Made by a program: the position numbers and the translations under genes. Below are positions 1 to 8,813 of a stretch of DNA of 64,000 nucleotides, piece by piece (within the stretch, counting starts at the first letter, position 1; every line of letters begins with the position of its first letter). The stretch is taken from positions 62,001-126,000 of the forward strand of contig NZ_JBFNXJ010000009.1 in assembly GCF_040812015.1 (NCBI RefSeq). The letters are read 5' to 3'. The stretch comes from Chitinivorax sp. PXF-14. Lineage in GTDB: Bacteria; Pseudomonadota; Gammaproteobacteria; Burkholderiales; SCOH01. The notes beneath the pieces are model-generated. The model made no database searches. It had not been told where the DNA came from and saw only the letters and a program-made list of their open reading frames with translations.

Positions 1-1436
1 CGACGTTTTTGTTCCTTTGTCCAGATCATCGAGATACTGCCGAGTATCGGCAAACCGGTCAGGTCGCGCAGTTCGCGACGACTGTTGAATGTCGGACGGA
101 GCTGGCTGAGCAACAGCGCAACGGCTGCGCCGCCGAGGGCCGCCACACCGAGCACGGCAGTCATCAGCAACGGCCGGTTGGGGGCAGACGGCTGGTTGGG
201 CAATCGCGGCGGGTCGATCACACGGAAATCGACCACATTGGTGCTGGCATCCATTTCACCCGACAGGTGGGCAGACTCACGCCGGGCCAGCAGGCTTTCA
301 TAGTTCTGCTTGTTCACCTGGTAGTCACGGTTGAGCTGGGTAAAGTCGGCCTCGACCTGCGGAATGGCATTCGCCGCCGCCTTGAACTGGTTGTAACGGT
401 TACTGTATTCGTTCACACGGGCGGACAAGCCGGCCACCTTGGCTTCGGCATCGGCCAGCGCCACCTTGAGCTGCTGGATCGCGCCATTCTGGCCGCCACC
501 ATAATTGGTCGGCTTGCGCCCCTTGGCTTCCTGCTTCCGCTGTTCCTCGAGCTGCTCGATGATGCGTTTGGTGGCGATGATATCCGGGTGCTGCTCGGTG
601 TAGTTCAGGCGCAGGCTGTCCAGATTCTTTTTCAGTGATTGAATGCGCGAATCGAGCTCGGGGTTCAGCCCTTGCGCGTCATCGGACTGCGGCGGCAGCA
701 CCACCAGATCATCCCCGCTCAGCTGGCTCTTCAGTGCATCCCGCGCCTTTTGCGCCTCGGCCAATTCAAGCTTGGCCTGATTCAGCGCGGCACCGACGGC
801 AGCCAGCTGGCTGTAGTAATCCTTCCCGTCCTCGGGCATCTGGCCGATATGCTGGCGCTTAAATTCCTTCAGCGAATTCTCGGCCTGCACCAGCTTCTGC
901 TCGTAGGTCTTGATCTGCTCGTCAAGGAAGCGCCGTGCGGTATCCGCATCCTTGCGCTTGTCGCCAAGGCTGCCCTCGACAAAGATCGTCATCAGCGACT
1001 GCACCACGTTGCGTGCACTCTCCGGCTTCGTATCCTCGTAGGCGATCACGAACAGGTTCTCACGACCAACCGGGTTGATGCTGATGCGCGAGATCAGGCG
1101 GTCGATCAGTCGTTCTTTCTCTTCCGGTGTCTTGATCTTGAGATCGAGATCCGCCATGCGGATCACTTTCTCGATATTGGGGCGACTGATCAGCGTCTTG
1201 CTCATCACCGCAATCTGCTGGTCGATGTTGGGTTGAATTGCAATCCCGTTCATCAGAGGCTTCAGCATGCTCTGGGTGTCGACGTAGACCCGTGCCGAGG
1301 ACTCGAAACGATCCGGCATGGTATACACGAACATCCATCCGCCCAGTGCCAGCACCCAGGACGAAACGAGTGCATACCAGCGGTAATTCCATGCCGCGCG
1401 CAAAATTGACGACAGTTGCGCCAAGAGTTCGCTCAT
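1..1436 (-). CDS. XrtA-type exopolysaccharide chain-length determinant protein (3' end outside window)
   Basis: Inner-membrane Wzz-like co-polymerase that sets polysaccharide chain length. About 478 residues are visible, starting MSELLAQLSSILRAAWNY. A first membrane helix lies near residues 20-40. Next comes a long periplasmic part rich in heptad-like charged stretches (about 190-330). A second hydrophobic helix (LLMTAVLGVAALGGAAVALL) lies near residue 435. The stop codon and any C-terminal tail are outside the window. Length and the spacing of the two helices match the chain-length determinants of exosortase-A (PEP-CTERM) exopolysaccharide loci rather than short O-antigen Wzz. It lies 120 bp downstream of the export lipoprotein gene and is presumably co-transcribed. 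A GTG directly precedes the chosen ATG. The XrtA assignment is by family resemblance. Confidence 0.85.
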   Translation of the reverse strand, partial: MSELLAQLSSILRAAWNYRWYALVSSWVLALGGWMFVYTMPDRFESSARVYVDTQSMLKPLMNGIAIQPNIDQQIAVMSKTLISRPNIEKVIRMADLDLKIKTPEEKERLIDRLISRISINPVGRENLFVIAYEDTKPESARNVVQSLMTIFVEGSLGDKRKDADTARRFLDEQIKTYEQKLVQAENSLKEFKRQHIGQMPEDGKDYYSQLAAVGAALNQAKLELAEAQKARDALKSQLSGDDLVVLPPQSDDAQGLNPELDSRIQSLKKNLDSLRLNYTEQHPDIIATKRIIEQLEEQRKQEAKGRKPTNYGGGQNGAIQQLKVALADAEAKVAGLSARVNEYSNRYNQFKAAANAIPQVEADFTQLNRDYQVNKQNYESLLARRESAHLSGEMDASTNVVDFRVIDPPRLPNQPSAPNRPLLMTAVLGVAALGGAAVALLLSQLRPTFNSRRELRDLTGLPILGSISMIWTKEQKR

Positions 1437-1556
1437 CACCTACTCCTCAACCCGCCAGGCAAACCCTGAACATGGGCACAAGCGTGCCATGGCTGCCGCC
1501 CGGCGAACGCATCAAATTTACCTGCCGCGACGTCACGACGCCAAGACACAAACCAA

Positions 1557-2174
1557 TCAGAAGAAGCTCTCGGGGATGATCAGAATGTCCCCTGGACGCA
1601 TTTCCACGTTGGCCGAAATATCGCCAGACTTCAGCAGGTCATCCAGGCGCACGCCAAACTGTTGCTTGCCGCCATGCACGCGAACGATGCTGGCACGGTT
1701 GCCGGCTGCAAAGTCCGTCGTGCCGCCGACTGCGATCATCACATCAAGAATGGTCATGTTCTGGCGGAACGGCAGCGCCTGCGGGCGCGTCGCCTGGCCT
1801 ACCACGCGAATCTGCTGCGAATAGGGGCCACTGAAGCCGCCGACCATGACGGTCACGATCGGCTCCTGGATATACTTGGCCAAGCGCTTTTCGATTTCAC
1901 GCGCGAGCTGGGTGGGCGTCTTGTTGATGGCCACGACATCCTCGACCAGCGGCGTGGTGATCTTGCCATCCGGGCGGACTGTAACGCTGGACGAGACCTC
2001 TGGGTTGCGCCACACCTGAATATTCAGACTGTCGCCAGGGCCGATCAAATATTCGATTTCCGGCGAGGTGTCGGTGGCCTTGCTCGCCACCAGGGAGGAT
2101 GCGCACCCCCCCAACATGACCATCGCCAATATCAGAACCAACAGATTTTTCAGCATCAAAGCGCCCAGCTTCAT
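1557..2174 (-). CDS. Polysaccharide export outer-membrane lipoprotein (Wza/EpsE type, XrtA-associated)
   Basis: A 205-residue Wza-family protein that would form or gate the outer-membrane exit channel for the exopolysaccharide. The lipoprotein signal peptide ends in LGGC with the lipidated cysteine at residue 24. It is followed by a Poly_export domain (IEYLIGPGDSLNIQVWRNPE) and one SLBB-like domain (QIRVVGQATRPQALPF ... MTILDVMIAVGG), ending MRPGDILIIPESFF. The frame stays open 14 codons upstream. The MKLGALML start is preferred because GGAGG lies five bases before it and it begins a proper signal sequence. The chain-length determinant follows, the usual pair at the head of XrtA exopolysaccharide operons. 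Confidence 0.88.
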   Translation of the reverse strand: MKLGALMLKNLLVLILAMVMLGGCASSLVASKATDTSPEIEYLIGPGDSLNIQVWRNPEVSSSVTVRPDGKITTPLVEDVVAINKTPTQLAREIEKRLAKYIQEPIVTVMVGGFSGPYSQQIRVVGQATRPQALPFRQNMTILDVMIAVGGTTDFAAGNRASIVRVHGGKQQFGVRLDDLLKSGDISANVEMRPGDILIIPESFF

Positions 2175-2350
2175 ATTGCCTCCACCATTTTCCAAGCTCT
2201 CATTTTCTTGCGGCATTTTCTCGCCGGAAAAACGGGAGCAATACCGTCAATTTGATGCGCAGAGATTAACACATGATCATTACAATCTCACCAACAAATA
2301 TTAAATTAGCATAATCTGAAACTCAAAAATATCCATGCACGCAAGGCCCA

Positions 2351-2367
2351 CATTTGTTTTACAAATG
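2351..2367. repeat. Perfect inverted repeat, candidate operator of the exopolysaccharide operon
   Basis: Arms CATTTGT and ACAAATG (7 bp each) around a 3-bp centre, within the AT-rich part of the leader, about 180 bp upstream of the export-protein start codon. The symmetry suits a dimeric regulator. It could also form a weak hairpin. Confidence 0.4.
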
Positions 2368-2498
2368 AAGAATATTAAGCTGGCCGAAGCATGGATCGGC
2401 GACAACACATTACCCTTAACAGATTAAGTGGCCGCCAACTACAGCTTGATGATAGAGCATTTCGACGACATGCCAGGAAATCGTCAGCAGCAGTTACC

Positions 2499-2611
2499 CG
2501 GCGGGCCGGGCCGGCAGGGCAAGCCCGCCGAGAGGAAGATGGCATGAGGCGGCCGGTTGCCGGCCGAGAGGGGGTGTCATGCGTGAGACGGGATGGACGG
2601 CCCCATCTCTC
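2499..2611. repeat. Three closely spaced hairpins with GAGAG/CTCTC tags
   Basis: Hairpin A: arms CGGCGGGC (2499-2506) and GCCCGCCG (2523-2530), followed by AGAGG. Hairpin B: arms CGGCCGG (2550-2556) and CCGGCCG (2560-2566) with a 3-nt loop, followed by AGAGGGGG. Hairpin C: GAGA (2585-2588) and GATGG (2592-2596) pairing with CCATC (2603-2607) and TCTC (2608-2611). A and B share the tag GCCGAGAGG just after the right arm. No T-tract follows on either strand, so they do not look like ordinary terminators. Confidence 0.45.
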
Positions 2612-2704
2612 CAGCGTACACCCGAGACGCTGCTCGAGAAAGCAAGACGATCAGTTGCCGACCCCTGAAGCAGGAAGCAAGCTGGGGCAGTGAGCCGCCC
2701 CCGA

Positions 2705-4219
2705 TCAATACCCGCGTAGTCGCATCCGGCCCAACACAACACCGAACAGGACCATCGCCGACTGCAGCAGCACGGCAGGGCGATTGCCCCAGCGGGTGTA
2801 AGGCGTCTCGCCGCGCCGGCCTTGTGCGGTCCCCGTCAGAGTGGTGCGCGTAAACCATGGCGCCGTCGCATCGACCTCACCACGATGGTTGATGATCGCC
2901 GTCATGCCGGTATTCGTCGCACGCAGCATGGGGCGCGATGTTTCCAGCGAGCGCATTTGGGCGATCTGCAGGTGTTGCATGGCGGCGGCAGACCGCCCCC
3001 ACCACGCATCGTTGGTCACATTCAGCAGCAAGGTTGCCTCGGGCAACTGCTCGATGATTTCTTCGCCGAACACATCCTCGTAGCAGATGTCGACGGCGAC
3101 GGACTGCCCGGCCACCTGCATCGGGCGTTGCTGCAGGCCGCCACGGCCGAAATCGGTCAGGGGGATGCTCAGCCACTGATAGAACACGCCAAACACCGAT
3201 TTGAGCGGAATGTACTCGCCGAAAGGCGCGAGATGGGACTTGCGGTAGAACTGGCGCGGCGCGCGGCCCAAGCTCATCACGGCGTTGTAGTACTGGCTGC
3301 CGTCGCGACTCATCTCCGGCACACCGACCAGGATGTCCCCGCCCAACGAACGGGCATGGTCGGACAGCTGTTGCAGGTATTCCTCGGGAATCTGGTGCAG
3401 GAAGATGGGTAGCGCCGTCTCGGGCAGCACGATCAGGTCGGCGCGGGAAGCCAGGGTCTGATCGCGATAGCGATGAAAGGTGTCGACCAGCTCGGACTCC
3501 AGCCATTTCTTGTCCTGAGCGACATTGCCTTGCAGCAGGGCAACCGAGATGGGCCTGCCGACGGGCTCGGACCACTCGACCTGGCGCAGGGCTGCACCGC
3601 CCCCCCAGCAAGCCAGCAGCAAGATGGCCAGGCCAACCCGCAACCGTCGGCTCAGCGCCTTTGACCAGCAAGCCACCAACAGGAAGGCGCTCGACAGCAC
3701 CAGCCAGGTAATGCCGTAGACCCCGAGCAGGGGCGCGTAGCCGGCGAGCGGACTGAGCGGCACCTGGGAATAGCCTGGCGCCTGCCACGGAAAACCGGAG
3801 AACAACCAGCCGCGCAGCCATTCGCTCAGCCCCAGCAGGGCGGGCGCGAGCAGCAGCCAAGCGCCTATGCGCTGGCGCGCGAGCCGATAGGACAGCCAGC
3901 ATGCCAAGGCAGGGTAGAACGCCAGGAAGGCGCAGAAGATCAAGGTGGCGCCGCCGGCCATCCACGCCGGCATGCCGCCAAACACATGAAGGCTGACGAA
4001 CACCCAGCTGACGCCGCCGACAAAATACCCCAGCCCGAACGAGAAGCCGACCCAGGCGGCCGAGCGCGCCGAAGCACTGGTCATCAACAAGCCGGCGAGC
4101 ACGGCGTAGCCGAGCACCGGAATAGGGAACAGGTAGAACGGTGCGAAGCCGAACACGCAGAACAAGCCGGCGACAAACGCCAACAGATAGCGCAACCTGG
4201 GCGGCAGGCGACGCGGCAT
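2705..4219 (-). CDS. lnt: Apolipoprotein N-acyltransferase
   Basis: A 504-residue inner-membrane enzyme that adds the third acyl chain to the N-terminal cysteine of lipoproteins, the last maturation step before Lol sorting. Hydrophobic helices fill residues 10-210 and a nitrilase-like periplasmic domain follows. The catalytic triad is visible: Glu267 in LIVLPETALP, Lys327 in FYRKSHLAPFGEYIP and Cys379 in VDICYEDVF. Length is typical. Its ATG shares one base with the corC stop (TGATG), so translation is probably coupled. It is the last gene of the phoH-ybeY-corC-lnt run, a conserved proteobacterial order. Confidence 0.97.
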   Translation of the reverse strand: MPRRLPPRLRYLLAFVAGLFCVFGFAPFYLFPIPVLGYAVLAGLLMTSASARSAAWVGFSFGLGYFVGGVSWVFVSLHVFGGMPAWMAGGATLIFCAFLAFYPALACWLSYRLARQRIGAWLLLAPALLGLSEWLRGWLFSGFPWQAPGYSQVPLSPLAGYAPLLGVYGITWLVLSSAFLLVACWSKALSRRLRVGLAILLLACWGGGAALRQVEWSEPVGRPISVALLQGNVAQDKKWLESELVDTFHRYRDQTLASRADLIVLPETALPIFLHQIPEEYLQQLSDHARSLGGDILVGVPEMSRDGSQYYNAVMSLGRAPRQFYRKSHLAPFGEYIPLKSVFGVFYQWLSIPLTDFGRGGLQQRPMQVAGQSVAVDICYEDVFGEEIIEQLPEATLLLNVTNDAWWGRSAAAMQHLQIAQMRSLETSRPMLRATNTGMTAIINHRGEVDATAPWFTRTTLTGTAQGRRGETPYTRWGNRPAVLLQSAMVLFGVVLGRMRLRGY

Positions 4220-5049
4220 CAGCTGCCGGCTTTCTCGACGGGCGTCACCAGGATGCTGTGCAGGCGCCGGCTGTCGGCACGCAGCACCTCAAAATGAAAG
4301 CCGCTGAAGCTGACCGCCTCGCCACGCTTGGGCAGGTGGCCAAAATGCTTGACCACCAGGCCGCCGACGGTGTCGCAGTCCTCGTCTTCCAGGCGCGACT
4401 CGAGCATCTCGTTGAAATCCTCGATCTGGGTCGTCGCCTTGACGCGATACTGGCCGTTACGGTCCTGGATGATGTTGTCTTCGGGCTCGTCGTAGTCGTA
4501 CTCGTCCTCGATGTCGCCGACGATCTGCTCCATCACGTCCTCGATGGTGACGAGGCCGGACACGCCGCCGTACTCATCTACGACGATGGCAATGTGGTTG
4601 CGGCTGGTGCGGAAGTCGCGCAGCAGCACGTTGAGCCGCTTCGATTCCGGGATGAAGATGGCCGGGCGCAACTCGTCACGAACATTGAATTCCTTCTGCG
4701 CGAAATAGCGCAGCATGTCCTTGGCAAGCAGGATGCCGATCACGTTGTCCTTGTCGCGATCGATGACCGGAAAGCGCGAATGCGCGGTCTCGATCATGAA
4801 GGGGACAAACTCGTCGGGCGTGTCGTTGATGTCGATCACATCCATCTGTGAACGCGGGATCATGATGTCCCGCACCTGGATGTCGGATACCTGCAGCACC
4901 CCTTCGATCATCGACAGGGCTTCGGCATCCATCAGATTGCGCTCGAAGGCGCCATGCAAGAGGTCGAGCAGTTGCTCGCGGTCTTCCGGCTCGCGCATCA
5001 GCAGCGAAGTGAGCCGTTCAAGCCAACTCGGTTTCGAGGGCTCGTCCAT
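4219..5049 (-). CDS. corC: CorC/HlyC-family CBS-domain protein (YbeX)
   Basis: A 276-residue soluble protein of the CorC/YbeX family, historically linked to Mg/Co efflux and more recently to ribosome metabolism. Two CBS domains follow a short N-terminal helix: the first around IMIPRSQMDVIDIND, the second around RDFRTSRNHIAIVVDEYGG. An acidic linker (DIEDEYDYDEPED) leads into a C-terminal CorC_HlyC domain. There is no DUF21 membrane part, as expected for the YbeX branch. It lies 15 bp downstream of ybeY and overlaps lnt by one base. Confidence 0.93.
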   Translation of the reverse strand: MDEPSKPSWLERLTSLLMREPEDREQLLDLLHGAFERNLMDAEALSMIEGVLQVSDIQVRDIMIPRSQMDVIDINDTPDEFVPFMIETAHSRFPVIDRDKDNVIGILLAKDMLRYFAQKEFNVRDELRPAIFIPESKRLNVLLRDFRTSRNHIAIVVDEYGGVSGLVTIEDVMEQIVGDIEDEYDYDEPEDNIIQDRNGQYRVKATTQIEDFNEMLESRLEDEDCDTVGGLVVKHFGHLPKRGEAVSFSGFHFEVLRADSRRLHSILVTPVEKAGS

Positions 5050-5064
5050 AAGTGGCTGGTTATC

Positions 5065-5538
5065 CTATTTGACTTGATACGGGTTATCGTAACCCAACTT
5101 GGTGACGATTTCGATTTCGCGAGCCTCCATCAGCTCCGCTTCGGCGTCGTCTTCATGATCGTAGCCCTGCAGGTGCAGCACACCATGCACCACCAGGTGG
5201 GCATAGTGTTCGTGCAGGGTCTTGCCCTGCTCCTGCGCCTCGCGCCGCACCACCGGGTCGCACAGCACGATGTCGCCCATCAGCGGCAGGCCGGCATCCT
5301 CGGGCATGTCGTCGTAGACGAAAGTCAGCACATTGGTCGCGTAGTCCTTGCCGCGGTAGTCGCGATTGAGCTGCTGGCCTTCTTCGGCATCGACGATGCG
5401 CAGCGCGATCTCGGCATCGCCCTCGAGCGCGGCGCGCACCCACTGACGCAACTGCGGGCGCGTCGGCGCGTCCTCGGACTTGAGCACATACTGCACCGAC
5501 AGGCTGAGCTTTGGCCGGGCGGGCTTGGATGCGGCCAT
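5065..5538 (-). CDS. ybeY: Endoribonuclease YbeY (rRNA maturation factor)
   Basis: A 157-residue zinc-dependent RNase acting in 16S rRNA 3'-end maturation and ribosome quality control. The family metal site HGVLHLQGYDH is present, with His118, His122 and His128. The start MAASKPARPK lies immediately after the phoH stop. The frame is open further upstream, but that part overlaps phoH and looks like out-of-frame translation (Arg/Ser/Thr-rich). phoH lies immediately upstream and corC 15 bp downstream, the ybeZYX order. Confidence 0.95.
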   Translation of the reverse strand: MAASKPARPKLSLSVQYVLKSEDAPTRPQLRQWVRAALEGDAEIALRIVDAEEGQQLNRDYRGKDYATNVLTFVYDDMPEDAGLPLMGDIVLCDPVVRREAQEQGKTLHEHYAHLVVHGVLHLQGYDHEDDAEAELMEAREIEIVTKLGYDNPYQVK

Positions 5539-5539
5539 C

Positions 5540-6523
5540 TCAGCCCCCCTGCTCAGGCTTGCCGGACGTCGCCTGCGCCTTGCTGTGGCGGTCGTAGGCG
5601 TCGATGATCTTCTGCACCAGCGGGTGGCGCACCACATCTTCGGACTGGAAATGCTGGAAGGCGATGCCGCGCACCTCGCCGAGCACATGCGCGGCTTCGA
5701 TCAGGCCGGATTTCTGATGCTTGGCCAGGTCGATCTGCGTGACGTCGCCGGTGATCACCGCCTTGGTGCCGAAACCGATGCGCGTGAGGAACATCTTCAT
5801 CTGCTCGGGCGTGGTGTTCTGCGCCTCATCGAGGATGATGAAGCTGTGGTTGAGCGTGCGTCCGCGCATATAAGCCAGCGGTGCGATCTCGATCGTCGCC
5901 TTCTCGAACAGCCGCGTCACCTTGTCGAAGCCCATCAGGTCATACAGTGCGTCGTAGAGCGGCCGCAGGTAGGGGTCGACCTTCTGCGCCAGATCGCCGG
6001 GCAGGAAGCCGAGCTTCTCGCCCGCCTCGACCGCCGGCCGCACCAGCACGATGCGCTTGACCAGGTCGCGCTCCAGCGCGTCGACGGCGGAGGCCACGGC
6101 GAGATAGGTCTTGCCGGTGCCGGCGGGGCCGATGCCGAACGTGATATCGTGCGACTGGATCTGGCGCAGGTACTCCACCTGGCGCGGCGTGCGGCCGCGC
6201 AGGTCGGGGCGGCGCGTCATCAATACCGGTGCGCCATCTTCGACGCCATCCGGCGCGGCGTCGCGCAGGTGTTCCACCAGGCCCAGCTGGATGTCTTCCA
6301 GATCGAGATGGCGCTCAGCCTTGGCATAGAATTTTTGCAGCAGCAAAATCGCCTGTCTCGCCTGCTTTTCGCTACCGGTAACGCGAAACTGCTCGCCACG
6401 GCGGGCGATGCCGACGTTCAGCGCGGTTTCGATCTGCTTCAGGTTTTCATCGAGCGTGCCGCAGAGATGGGTCAGGCGGCTGTTGTCGATCGGGGTGAAC
6501 GCCACATCGAGAGTTGTATTCAT
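5540..6523 (-). CDS. PhoH-like ATPase (YbeZ)
   Basis: A 327-residue cytoplasmic PhoH-family P-loop ATPase/helicase that works with YbeY in RNA metabolism. Walker A is [15 protein letters not shown] near residues 135-150 and Walker B is [14 protein letters not shown]. An N-terminal KH-like region (residues 1-100) precedes the ATPase core. Length is normal for YbeZ. It is the first gene of the phoH-ybeY-corC-lnt run, about 107 bp downstream of cca. No strong Shine-Dalgarno is seen before the ATG. Confidence 0.94.
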   Translation of the reverse strand: MNTTLDVAFTPIDNSRLTHLCGTLDENLKQIETALNVGIARRGEQFRVTGSEKQARQAILLLQKFYAKAERHLDLEDIQLGLVEHLRDAAPDGVEDGAPVLMTRRPDLRGRTPRQVEYLRQIQSHDITFGIGPAGTGKTYLAVASAVDALERDLVKRIVLVRPAVEAGEKLGFLPGDLAQKVDPYLRPLYDALYDLMGFDKVTRLFEKATIEIAPLAYMRGRTLNHSFIILDEAQNTTPEQMKMFLTRIGFGTKAVITGDVTQIDLAKHQKSGLIEAAHVLGEVRGIAFQHFQSEDVVRHPLVQKIIDAYDRHSKAQATSGKPEQGG

Positions 6524-6630
6524 ATCAGGAGCCAGGACGCCTCAAGGCAGGCGGCGGAAACCGGTCATTTTACGCGTTTTTCCCCGCCCGGGCCACGCGA
6601 CCAGGGCACGGCGGCTGCGGCCCTGCGGGC

Positions 6631-7848
6631 TCAGCGGGGGTCACCGAGCGCCTGGCGGATGGCATCGAGCCTGGCGGCGGCCACACGTTCGGGAATCTTT
6701 CGCTTGTCGTCGCAGGCCATCGCCACGGCCCCGGCATCCACGCCACACGCCGCTGCCAGCGCCAGTTGCAGCCGGGCTGCCTGCGGGTAGGGGCGGGCCT
6801 CCCAGCCCAGTCGGCCACGGCTGTCGGCACGGCAGGCCTGCAGCACCAGGCCGAAGCGGTCTGGCTTGCGGAAAGCATCGCAACTTTGCAGCAGCTTGAG
6901 GATGGTCTGTGGCCGCAGCTGCTCGGCGCGGTGGATGTCGCCGTGAAAGCGCGCCACTAGCCGGGCCAGGTCGCGGCAGTCGTTGGGCACGCGCACGCGG
7001 TTGCACAACGCCTCGACCAAGGCCACGCCACGCGCCTCGTGCCCGTAGTGGTGCGGCCACTCGGCCGCAGACGTGTTGCCCTTGCCAAGATCGTGGGCCA
7101 GCGCCGCGAAGCGCACCTCGAGCGGCGCCGACTCGCTCGCCGCATAGTCGAGCACCCGCATCACGTGATCCCCCGTGTCGATCTCGGGATGATGCTCGAC
7201 CGGTTGGGGCACGCCGAACAGGCGCTCGACCTCGGGCAGGATGCGCGCCAGCGCGCCGCACTCGCGCAGCACCAGCAGCATGCGCGACGGCTGCGCCTCC
7301 ATCAGCCCCTTGGCCAGCTCCTGCCACACCCGCTCTGGCACCAGGGCGTCGACCTCGCCGCTCCGCACCATGTCCCGCATCAGGCGCTGGGTCTCGTCCG
7401 CGACGGTGAAACCAAAGCGGGCGGCAAACCGCGCCAGGCGCAGGATGCGCACCGGGTCTTCGACAAAGGCTGACGAGACATGGCGCAACACACCGGCACG
7501 CAGATCGGCTACGCCATGAAAGGGGTCGATCAGCACGCCATGGTCATCCTCGGCAATCGCGTTGATGGTCAGATCGCGGCGCGCCAGGTCCTGCTCAAGC
7601 GTGACATCCGCAGCGGTGTGGAACACGAAGCCGGTATAACCCGGCGCAGTCTTGCGTTCGGTGCGCGCGAGCGCGTATTCCTCGTTGGTCGAGGGATGCA
7701 GGAAGACGGGGAAATCCTTGCCGACGGGGCGATAGCCGAGGGCAACCATCTGTTCCGGCGTGGCGCCAACCACCACGTAGTCGTGGTCCTTGACCGGCAG
7801 GCCGAGCAGCCTGTCGCGCACGGCGCCGCCCACTTGATAGATTTTCAT
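6631..7848 (-). CDS. cca: CCA-adding tRNA nucleotidyltransferase / multifunctional phosphohydrolase
   Basis: A 405-residue enzyme that builds or repairs the 3' CCA of tRNAs. The class II nucleotidyltransferase head is at the N-terminus: [16 protein letters not shown], then the DHDYVVVG metal-binding acidic motif and [12 protein letters not shown]-terminal HD phosphohydrolase domain is visible ([29 protein letters not shown]), so this is the multifunctional Cca found in beta/gammaproteobacteria. Length is normal. Confidence 0.96.
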   Translation of the reverse strand: MKIYQVGGAVRDRLLGLPVKDHDYVVVGATPEQMVALGYRPVGKDFPVFLHPSTNEEYALARTERKTAPGYTGFVFHTAADVTLEQDLARRDLTINAIAEDDHGVLIDPFHGVADLRAGVLRHVSSAFVEDPVRILRLARFAARFGFTVADETQRLMRDMVRSGEVDALVPERVWQELAKGLMEAQPSRMLLVLRECGALARILPEVERLFGVPQPVEHHPEIDTGDHVMRVLDYAASESAPLEVRFAALAHDLGKGNTSAAEWPHHYGHEARGVALVEALCNRVRVPNDCRDLARLVARFHGDIHRAEQLRPQTILKLLQSCDAFRKPDRFGLVLQACRADSRGRLGWEARPYPQAARLQLALAAACGVDAGAVAMACDDKRKIPERVAAARLDAIRQALGDPR

Positions 7849-7911
7849 GCAACGTTCTCTGCTTCGGGGGGGCTAAAGTAGCCTGACCGGCCCGTCCTGT
7901 CGAGCCAGGCC

Positions 7912-8367
7912 CTAGTCCGGCGTGCCATAGGGGTCGGGATGAAGGCGCTCCATGTAGCGCTCGGGGGCAGCCAGCCCGGTGAAGCCGAACTGGCGATAGA
8001 GGCCATGCGCGTCGCCAGTCACCAGCATCCAGCGGCGCAGCCCCTGCAGCTCGGGGTGCGCCAGCACGCATTGCATCAGCCATTTCGACAAACCCTGGCC
8101 GCGGTGGGCCTCGTCGATATAGACATCGCCCAAGTAGGCGATCGTGGCACGGTCGCTGATGACGCGGGCGAAGCCTACCAGGGTTTGATCGTGGTAGACG
8201 CCGAAGCAGAGCGCGCCCTCGACCGAGCGCACGAACACGTCGAAGGGAATGCCCTTCCCCCAGTAGCTGCGCCTGGCAATGAAGTCATGCGCCACGGCGA
8301 GGTCGAGCCTGGCGGGATCGGTATCGATTTCATAGGCATCGAGCTGCCAGCGCCGATGCGCCGCCAT
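7912..8367 (-). CDS. GNAT-family N-acetyltransferase
   Basis: A 151-residue single GNAT domain. The acetyl-CoA loop is seen as VYIDEAHRGQGLSKWLMQ (R/Q-x-x-G-x-G/S type) near residues 92-110. It ends in a region (WMLVTGDAHGLYRQFGFTGL) characteristic of small stand-alone acetyltransferases. The substrate cannot be read from sequence. Its ATG overlaps the stop of the DUF2214 gene, so the two are probably translated from one message. Confidence 0.85.
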   Translation of the reverse strand: MAAHRRWQLDAYEIDTDPARLDLAVAHDFIARRSYWGKGIPFDVFVRSVEGALCFGVYHDQTLVGFARVISDRATIAYLGDVYIDEAHRGQGLSKWLMQCVLAHPELQGLRRWMLVTGDAHGLYRQFGFTGLAAPERYMERLHPDPYGTPD

Positions 8368-8813
8368 CAGGCCCCTACCCCGCGCGCCATCAGGGCCGCC
8401 AGCAAGGGCAGCACCAGCATGCCGAGTAGCTCGACACGGATCAGCATGACGACGCGCCGCAGCGTGCGCTCCGCGAGTTGGCGGCTGCCGGACTCGGCCT
8501 GGCGCCGCAAGCGGATGAACGACACGGTGGGATAGATGGACAACAGGCCGACCAGCACAAACAGGCCGAGCTTGGCATGGAACACGGGATTATGCAGGTA
8601 ATAGCCGGCACCCTTTTCCGCGAACATGCGTGCAATCCCCGTTCCGATCTGCAGCCCGGCCAGGATGCCGTAGAGCCCGTCGATGCGGGCCACGGTGCGC
8701 AAGGTGGCGGCGTCAGCCGCGGGGCGGAACAGGCGGTGCTCCAGCGCAAGGCAGGCCAGCATCAGCGCAAAACCGAGGTAATGCAGCCAGGCCAGCAGCG
8801 CGTTGCCGATCAT
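8367..8813 (-). CDS. DUF2214-family integral membrane protein
   Basis: A 148-residue protein with four predicted membrane helices: LLAWLHYLGFALMLACLAL, IDGLYGILAGLQIGTGI, FHAKLGLFVLVGLLSIYPTV and LLGMLVLPLLAAL. The HYLGFALMLACLALEHRLF and NPVFHAKL motifs are those of the DUF2214 family, whose function is unknown. It starts one base after the stop codon of the glutathione S-transferase gene and overlaps the GNAT gene downstream, so these three form a compact operon. Confidence 0.85.
   Translation of the reverse strand: MIGNALLAWLHYLGFALMLACLALEHRLFRPAADAATLRTVARIDGLYGILAGLQIGTGIARMFAEKGAGYYLHNPVFHAKLGLFVLVGLLSIYPTVSFIRLRRQAESGSRQLAERTLRRVVMLIRVELLGMLVLPLLAALMARGVGA

Larger units (their letters stand above)
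2175..2704 (-). other. Long non-coding leader of the exopolysaccharide operon
   Basis: About 530 bp between the end of lnt and the export-protein start, with no convincing gene on either strand. The half near the gene (2230-2460) is strikingly AT-rich for this genome and contains a perfect inverted repeat. The distal half (2490-2615) is GC-rich and folds into three hairpins. I could not assign a confident promoter: no good GG-N10-GC sigma-54 pair or TTGACA/TATAAT pair with correct spacing was found. The size and structure suggest a regulated 5' untranslated region. Confidence 0.5.

Noticed and set aside
2175-2490. Sigma-54 promoter for the exopolysaccharide operon
   Set aside because: Candidate TGG...GC pairs have 9 or 14 bases between GG and GC instead of 10.
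2499-2611. c-di-GMP-I (GEMM) riboswitch in front of the exopolysaccharide operon
   Set aside because: The GGGCAAGCCC resemblance is superficial. The conserved receptor and the second helix of GEMM-I are absent on both strands.
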